From the NCBI GenBank assembly GCA_964600345.1, contig CAZRKA010000006.1, positions 1 to 38,862 of the forward strand: DNA of 38,862 nt. Reading direction: 5' to 3'. A program made the translations under genes and the position numbers. This DNA is from JABMMZ01 sp964600345 (GTDB lineage Bacteria; Bacteroidota; Bacteroidia; NS11-12g; UBA955). Below, one piece after another: positions 33,929 through 38,862 of the stretch (the stretch's first letter is position 1; the number at the start of each line of letters is the position of its first letter). The notes under the pieces were generated by a model. It did not search any database. It had not been told where the DNA came from and saw only the letters and a program-made list of their open reading frames with translations.

Positions 33929-34908
33929 CAGAATCCCATATTAGTAGGTCCGGATTTCTGAGAGAAACTTTTAATGGAATTCTTGTATTTCAGATTCTCT
34001 TTGATTTCAGTCAGAAAAATGATGAGCTCTTCCGGATTGGCCAGAACTCTGATATTATCCGGCATTTTCAATTCCCGCTTATTAACGATCTGTGATCCTG
34101 AAAGTAAAATCTGTGTTTCCTTCCAGTTCTTACCAAGGTTGTTGATAAAGGTCTGTATACTCACATTGCTGTTAAGTGAAGTGATGATACTGAAAATAAA
34201 ATCCGGCTTCCGTATATCAAATATTTTATAAAGGTCTTCGAAAGGCGTTTGTGAACCGAGGTAAATAACCTCATGGCCACGCGAACGAAGTACGTAATTC
34301 GCAAAAAGAATACTTAAATCATGAGACTCGCCGGTTGGAACAAAAACAAGAAACTTCTTTGAATCCTGACTTGGTCTTACAGACAAATTATCTATGGCTA
34401 CGAACAAGCGCTGACGAATAAGGTTAGAGATAAAATGTTCGTGTGCCGGATGAATTGAGCCTGACAACCAGAGCAACCCAATCTGTTCCATAAAAGGAAA
34501 CACGATCTGCATCATTGTATCCTCAAGACCCATCTTGAGGATGTTAATGGACAAAATTTTATTGAACTCCTTTTCATCGAACAGCATCATTGTGCTGATC
34601 AATGCCTGTATTTGTCCGTCGTATTTGGATTTGTTTTCCGATAACTGCTGGCATTTTTCGCGGATTTCATCAAGTCCCATTTCTGCAATCTTGGAGATCT
34701 TGTAACCGTTGTTATTCAATATGGAAATATTGAGTATTAATCGCAGTTGATCTTCGTCGTAATATCTGATACCGGTATCGGTGCGGTGCGGTTCGAATAT
34801 CTTGTATCGCTGCTCCCATATCCTGATAGTATGCGCCTTGATACCTGTAATGTTTTCAAGGTCCTTGATGAAAAGTTTGTTCCTGAAATCTTTTTTCCCC
34901 TTTTTCAT
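33928..34908 (-). CDS. MerR-type regulator with B12-binding domain, CarH/LitR-like
   Basis: The 326-residue product begins with a MerR winged helix (about 12-80; TGIKAHTIRIWEQRY, RTDTGIRYYDEDQL). A helical bundle (about 100-170) contains the CarH-family motif W-x9-EH: Trp147, Glu157, His158 in WLSGSIHPAHEH. A Rossmann-like cobalamin domain (about 185-305) has ESH (Glu194, His196) where the E/DxH lower ligand is expected. In CarH, adenosylcobalamin senses light and releases the protein from DNA. Residue 148 after the tryptophan is Leu, whereas Thermus CarH has a His there that caps cobalt after illumination. It is divergent, 39 bp away, from an epimerase-photolyase operon and overlaps the ABC gene. 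Light-dependent control of these genes is a strong inference. Confidence 0.9.
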   Translation of the reverse strand: MKKGKKDFRNKLFIKDLENITGIKAHTIRIWEQRYKIFEPHRTDTGIRYYDEDQLRLILNISILNNNGYKISKIAEMGLDEIREKCQQLSENKSKYDGQIQALISTMMLFDEKEFNKILSINILKMGLEDTMMQIVFPFMEQIGLLWLSGSIHPAHEHFISNLIRQRLFVAIDNLSVRPSQDSKKFLVFVPTGESHDLSILFANYVLRSRGHEVIYLGSQTPFEDLYKIFDIRKPDFIFSIITSLNSNVSIQTFINNLGKNWKETQILLSGSQIVNKRELKMPDNIRVLANPEELIIFLTEIKENLKYKNSIKSFSQKSGPTNMGF

Positions 34909-34937
34909 TTGTGTAAAACTATATTAAGCTATTATTG
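34908..34937 (+). promoter_or_regulatory. Promoter of the epimerase-photolyase operon
   Basis: TTTG (34908-34911), an 18-base spacer and TATTATTG (34930-34937; one mismatch to TAnnTTTG) lie in the 39-bp gap between two divergent genes. The ATG at 34948 is 10 bases downstream. On the minus strand TAGTTTTA (34914-34921) could be the overlapping box for the regulator gene, so one bound repressor could cover both. Confidence 0.55.
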
Positions 34938-34947
34938 TTGCTTCTTT

Positions 34948-35850
34948 ATGTCTGAAATTCTCCTAGCCGGTGCCAGTGGATTAATAGGGTCAAAACTAAT
35001 TAAAAAGCTTAAACAAAAAAATTATAAAATTGTTTTACTTTCAACACAAAAAAGCAAACATTCGGCACCTGAAATACTTTACTGGAACCCGGAAAAAGGT
35101 ATATTCCCCGACTTGGATCTCAGCCGTTTTTCAGCTTGTTTTAACTTCTGCGGAGCAGGTATCTTCGACGCCGCAATTACGGAAAATCGCAAGCGAATAC
35201 TTCTCAACAGTCGCATTTTACCAATAAATTTTCTTCTAAACAATTTCGAAAAACAGAATGTAACGCTCCCTCATTTCATATCCGCTTCAGCTTCCGGGTA
35301 CTACCCGAATATTTGTTTAAATGAATTAAATGAAAATTCAACAGTCGGCGATGGTTTTATCAGTCATTTGGTTAATACCTGGGAACAAAATGCGGCACTG
35401 TTCAATTTAAAAGCAGAAAAGTTAAGCACGGTGAGAATAGGAATTGTTTTGTCTGCCGACGGCGGCTTTTTGAAAAAGCTGCTTCTCCCATTTAAATATC
35501 ATGTGGCTGCAATACCCGGAAGCGGTAAACAAATCATCAGCTGGATACATATAGACGATCTTTGCGACTTGTTTATCCATATCATGGAAAACAAACTTGA
35601 AGGCGTATTTAACGCAACTGCACCCAATCCGGATACCCTTGATAATCTGACCGGAAAAATAGGTCTCATCATAGATAAACCTGTTTGGCTGCCAAATATT
35701 CCTGTATTCGCATTGCGATTGATATTCGGCTCTGAGCGGGCCGAACTGCTTTTGTGCAGTCAGATTATCAGTTCAAAAAAAATCAGGGATACCGGGTTTA
35801 ATTTCAAGTATACCGACAGCGAAGCAGCCCTCAAAAATTTACTTAAATGA
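34948..35850 (+). CDS. TIGR01777-type NAD(P)-dependent epimerase/SDR protein
   Basis: From ATG 34948 the product is 300 residues and starts MSEILLAGASGLIG, with the GxxGxxG nucleotide motif at residues 8-14. Codons further upstream belong to the opposite-strand regulator and do not fit. Family features are YWNPEKG, SASGYYPN (active-site-like region about 110-120), the sequence RIGIVLSADGGFL, and the DUF1731-like C-terminal region (SERAELLLCSQIISSKKIRDTGF). This family (YfcH, SULA-like) is a class of extended SDRs with unproven substrates. In several light-regulated loci it stands with photolyases. Its stop overlaps the photolyase start by 4 bases (ATGA). Confidence 0.92.
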   Translation: MSEILLAGASGLIGSKLIKKLKQKNYKIVLLSTQKSKHSAPEILYWNPEKGIFPDLDLSRFSACFNFCGAGIFDAAITENRKRILLNSRILPINFLLNNFEKQNVTLPHFISASASGYYPNICLNELNENSTVGDGFISHLVNTWEQNAALFNLKAEKLSTVRIGIVLSADGGFLKKLLLPFKYHVAAIPGSGKQIISWIHIDDLCDLFIHIMENKLEGVFNATAPNPDTLDNLTGKIGLIIDKPVWLPNIPVFALRLIFGSERAELLLCSQIISSKKIRDTGFNFKYTDSEAALKNLLK

Positions 35851-37169
35851 AACCGGTTTTAAACATTTTCTGGTTCAGACGCGATTTAAGGCTCAGCGAC
35901 AACGCCGGTCTGTACCACGCATTGAAATCTGAAAATCCGGTCTTACCCGTTTTTATTTTTGATACCCATATTCTCGGCAAATTATCCTCCCCTAAAGATG
36001 CCAGAGTAGAATTTATTCATGAGCGTGTAAGTCAATTAAAAAACGAATTGAGAAAACTTGGTTCTGACCTTCTGGTCCTTCATGGGAAACCGGAAGAATT
36101 ATGGGAAAACCTGTGCAATACATACAACATTGCAGAAGTTTTTACAAACCGAGATTACGAACCTTATGCCCGGCAGAGAGACCAGAACATTTTGAAAATA
36201 TTGGACAAGAACGGAATTAAATTCTGCGACTATAAAGACCATTGCATATTTGAATACAATGAGGTCCTAAAAGACGACGGACATCCTTACACGGTATTTA
36301 CCCCGTATTCCAGAAAGTGGAAGGAGAAGTTAAATTCATTTTATCTGCGTTCATATCCATCCGAAAAATATAAAAGCCACTACTTCAAGTGGCAAAGCGA
36401 TTCGATGCCATTGTTAAAAGAAATTGGATTCGAAACAAGCGGTATCGCATTTCCCTCTGAGAGCATTAATAACAAAACAATCAGAGAATACGCGGAAAAA
36501 AGAAATTATCCGGCAGTAAACGGAAGCAGCAGGCTAAGTATTCATTTCAGATTCGGAACCATATCCATTCGCGAAAAAGCAGCCAAGGCACTTACTTTGA
36601 GCGAAACCTGGCTGAACGAATTGATATGGCGCGATTTCTATATTCAGATAATGGCCAATTTCCCGCATGCGATGCAATCCGCATTCAAACCCGATTACAA
36701 CAAAATCCAATGGCGCAATGATACCGCTGAATTTAATGCCTGGTGCGAAGGTAAGACTGGTTATCCTAATGTAGATGCAGGTATGAGAGAGCTTAACAAT
36801 ACAGGTTTTATGCATAACAGATTAAGAATGATTACATCGAGTTTTCTATGCAAACACCTGCTGATTGACTGGCGATTGGGTGAGGCTTATTTTGCCGAAA
36901 AACTACTCGATTTCGAACTGGCAAGCAATAATGGCGGATGGCAATGGGCCGCAGGTTCGGGAGTGGATGCCGCCCCTTACTTCAGAATCTTTAATCCCGC
37001 CATGCAAACAGAAAAATTTGACCCGGATTATGTATACATCAAACGCTGGGTGCCTGAATTCGGAAGCGCCTCTTATCCGAAACCTATTGTTGAACATACT
37101 TTTGCAAGAAAAAGGTGTCTGGAGGTTTATAAACAGGGCCTGGGAAATTTTCTAATTCCGGGAGTTTGA
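35847..37169 (+). CDS. Deoxyribodipyrimidine photolyase / cryptochrome family
   Basis: The 440-residue product begins with an N-terminal Rossmann domain (FWFRRDLRLSDNAGLYHAL). The C-terminal FAD domain has GTISIREKA, ELIWRDFYIQIM, the segment NTGFMHNRLRMITSSFL, and DFELASNNGGWQWAAGSG near residues 352-370. These regions hold the FAD pocket and the tryptophan electron chain of class I photolyases. The enzyme uses blue light to split cyclobutane pyrimidine dimers. A cryptochrome role cannot be excluded from sequence. It is the second gene of an operon divergent from the CarH-like regulator, a known arrangement for light-induced DNA repair. Confidence 0.95.
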   Translation: MKPVLNIFWFRRDLRLSDNAGLYHALKSENPVLPVFIFDTHILGKLSSPKDARVEFIHERVSQLKNELRKLGSDLLVLHGKPEELWENLCNTYNIAEVFTNRDYEPYARQRDQNILKILDKNGIKFCDYKDHCIFEYNEVLKDDGHPYTVFTPYSRKWKEKLNSFYLRSYPSEKYKSHYFKWQSDSMPLLKEIGFETSGIAFPSESINNKTIREYAEKRNYPAVNGSSRLSIHFRFGTISIREKAAKALTLSETWLNELIWRDFYIQIMANFPHAMQSAFKPDYNKIQWRNDTAEFNAWCEGKTGYPNVDAGMRELNNTGFMHNRLRMITSSFLCKHLLIDWRLGEAYFAEKLLDFELASNNGGWQWAAGSGVDAAPYFRIFNPAMQTEKFDPDYVYIKRWVPEFGSASYPKPIVEHTFARKRCLEVYKQGLGNFLIPGV

Positions 37170-37286
37170 GATTATGAATTATTGATGATTGATAAATAGA
37201 TTAACTGATTTTTGAAAACACTTTTCCAAAGTCTTAAGCTTTTCCAAAGTTTTTGTTATTATTATTTTATATTTGTTAGAAATTGA
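37170..37286 (+). other. Leader region of the last gene with direct repeats and -7 box
   Basis: CTTTTCCAAAGT occurs twice, at 37221-37232 and 37239-37250 (18-bp period). An exact -7 box TATATTTG lies at 37268-37275, 11 bases before the ATG at 37287. The repeats end 18 bp before the -7 box, so they cover the -33 region and may be an operator. Confidence 0.5.
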
Positions 37287-38862
37287 ATGAGAAATTATTT
37301 CAATTATATCATTTGTATACTGACCACATTATTTTGTTCTAATAAATTAAATGCGCAAAATTTTGAATGGTTAAAGGGGTATAAAGCAAAAGGAAGGCTT
37401 CAGGTAGTTTCGATTGTTACTCAAAAATATGGTGATAAAACTTTACTAATTCAATATGAAAGAATAAGTAATAAAAGCGGGTTTGACACTATAGATTTTG
37501 ACTTAAATAATAAATATATAATTAAGCTGGATTCAATTGCCAATGGGTTTTATCCTTCAATTAATATTTTATTAAATATTGACAGCAATGGAAACGTTAT
37601 CAAGTACAAAAAAATAGGTGACTTTGTGCCTTCAATGATGTGTTTAGATTCTAAAAGTAATTATTATGTTTCAGGAAATACTTTTGAATCAACTGAATCA
37701 ACTATCGGAGATGACACCGTTTCTAAGCTCGAGGGGAAAACAATTATTGCTAAATTTAATTCTGAATTTGAATTAATTTGGTATTCTCAAATAGGAAATC
37801 AATATACAACGGTACAAACAGGAAATGGAACAAGTATATCTTCTATTTCACTATTTAAAGAACAATTATTTTTTGTTGTTCAAGCCAGAGACACAACTGT
37901 TATAGGAAATGACACTTACTTTTTAGAATTTGGTTCTCAAATTCCAATTCTAGATATCTATGGTGAAATCAACATAAATAATGGTGCTGTCAAATGGTCA
38001 AAATCATTATTTATAAATCCAATTTCAAATATTTCACTTAATAAAATCATTAGTACGAATAGAAAGTTATACCTATTTGGTGGTTATTTTAAAGATGATT
38101 ACAAAGATTTCTCAAAATGCATATTTATTAACTCAGACACTATATATCCGGGTGCTGTATTAGTTCAATTAGATATCCTTGGTAATTATATCAAATGCAT
38201 AAGTTTCAAATCTGCTAATAATATTTCTGGAATTGTTTCATTAGCTGCAGATACAAATACCATATTTCTGAGTGGTTTATTTTCTGGAAAAATGGAATTT
38301 AAGAATATCACCTATAATGATGCTTATAAAGATACAGGTTACCGAAACCCCAATATTAGGTCCGTGTTTATTGCTGCATTTGATACTTTATTGAATCTCA
38401 AATGGATTTATATACCTAAGTCAGATATTGATACTATTGTTAATACTTCCTGGCCCGCAAATTTGTTGCTTTATAAATGTGTTGTTAGTAATTCTTTTAT
38501 ATACTTTTCCGGTATAATTTCCGCAGATATTGTCTTTAATGGATTTTCTATCAAGCCCAATAAAAACGGAGCTTCTATAATCATTAAAATGGATTATATC
38601 GGAAATGTCTTATGGTGGGCAATCGGAGATTTAGGAATGTCTAATCAAGCAATGGATGTGGAGTCTGGAATAGCAGTGTATTACGGTGGGGCATTTTCAA
38701 ATTCAATTCAATTTTCACCACATATTATTTATTCTAAATATCAATATTCATCAAATTACAATTATCAATATTACAACGCCTTCATCACCAAACTCTCCGA
38801 CAACGCCATCATCCGCGGGGAAGTTAGCAAAGGGCCTTATTGCGCGGGCGATACCATCCGTG
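37287..38862 (+). CDS. Secreted propeller-like protein, 3' end outside window
   Basis: The frame is open from ATG 37287 to the window edge (525 codons) without a stop. Residues 1-24 form a signal peptide (MRNYFNYIICILTTLFCSNK, then LNAQ). The body repeats a blade-like motif: NYYVSGNTF, KLYLFGGYF, TIFLSGLFSGKMEF, FIYFSGIISADIVF, each followed by an aliphatic strand. It resembles the SBBP/propeller segments of other Bacteroidota exported proteins. Most of the gene is A/T-rich with A or T in third positions. From about 38770 codons switch to C or G endings (AAC GCC TTC ATC ACC), encoding NAFITKLSDNAIIRGEVSKG and then PYCAGDTIR. A C-terminal T9SS domain is expected outside the window but not seen. 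Confidence 0.82.
   Translation, partial: MRNYFNYIICILTTLFCSNKLNAQNFEWLKGYKAKGRLQVVSIVTQKYGDKTLLIQYERISNKSGFDTIDFDLNNKYIIKLDSIANGFYPSINILLNIDSNGNVIKYKKIGDFVPSMMCLDSKSNYYVSGNTFESTESTIGDDTVSKLEGKTIIAKFNSEFELIWYSQIGNQYTTVQTGNGTSISSISLFKEQLFFVVQARDTTVIGNDTYFLEFGSQIPILDIYGEININNGAVKWSKSLFINPISNISLNKIISTNRKLYLFGGYFKDDYKDFSKCIFINSDTIYPGAVLVQLDILGNYIKCISFKSANNISGIVSLAADTNTIFLSGLFSGKMEFKNITYNDAYKDTGYRNPNIRSVFIAAFDTLLNLKWIYIPKSDIDTIVNTSWPANLLLYKCVVSNSFIYFSGIISADIVFNGFSIKPNKNGASIIIKMDYIGNVLWWAIGDLGMSNQAMDVESGIAVYYGGAFSNSIQFSPHIIYSKYQYSSNYNYQYYNAFITKLSDNAIIRGEVSKGPYCAGDTIR

Noticed and set aside
34747..34947. Upstream extension of the epimerase gene by 67 codons
   Set aside because: It lies within the opposite-strand regulator and does not match the family. 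ATG 34948 directly precedes the nucleotide-binding motif.
1..38862. Mobile element, prophage or genomic island covering the window
   Set aside because: No integrase, transposase, tRNA attachment site or phage genes are seen, and most genes are ordinary chromosomal Bacteroidota genes. Only the last gene shows clearly foreign composition.

Overview
The window looks like chromosomal DNA of a free-living member of the Bacteroidota. Four proteins carry, or are placed among proteins carrying, C-terminal type IX secretion (T9SS) type A sorting domains. Start codons mostly lack Shine-Dalgarno sequences, and several genes are preceded by the Bacteroidota sigma-A -7 box TAnnTTTG. WG-repeat, DUF3817 and bestrophin genes also fit this group. 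No rRNA, tRNA, CRISPR array, transposase, integrase or phage gene was seen.

Layout. 1-2595 is the 3' part of a large secreted T9SS protein. 2690-7149 (minus) holds a di-haem cytochrome c peroxidase, then a tight run of Nif3-like protein, zinc-ribbon coiled-coil protein and a TPR protein. 7208-11994 (minus) is a two-gene unit of a lipoprotein and a 1119-residue WG-repeat protein. 12174-13541 (minus) is a beta-helix T9SS protein. 13720-17941 (plus) is a three-gene overlapping operon: ECF sigma factor, membrane-anchored beta-barrel-like protein, T9SS cargo. 18085-21195 (plus) is pheT with two small conserved genes. 21234-23065 (minus) has a DEAD-box helicase and an SRPBCC protein. 23221-26637 (plus) has a SlyD-like FKBP, a single-domain response regulator, a 460-base gene-free stretch of composite repeats, and an overlapping bestrophin and beta-carbonic anhydrase pair. 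26671-30778 (minus) is RNase R, polyprenyl synthase, TonB-C-like lipoprotein and DUF3817. 30892-32217 (minus) is a PKD-containing T9SS protein. 32327-34908 (minus) is a CarH-like MerR/B12 regulator overlapping a double-ATPase ABC gene. 34948-37169 (plus, divergent) is a TIGR01777 epimerase overlapping a photolyase. 37287 to the end is a partial secreted propeller-like protein.

The strongest leads are: (i) four TGTCA direct repeats at exact 11-bp steps, a Pho-box-like array, upstream of the T9SS gene at 30892-32217; (ii) a light-response module in which a CarH-type B12 regulator sits 39 bp from a divergent epimerase-photolyase operon, lacking one histidine of the reference photoreceptor; (iii) the sigma / trans-envelope barrel / T9SS-cargo operon; (iv) a perfect terminator-type hairpin inside the signal-peptide codons of the TPR gene; (v) a bestrophin-carbonic anhydrase unit that suggests bicarbonate transport; (vi) a composite palindromic repeat region; (vii) an abrupt base-composition switch inside the last gene. 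All functions are read from sequence motifs and family knowledge; no database search was run.
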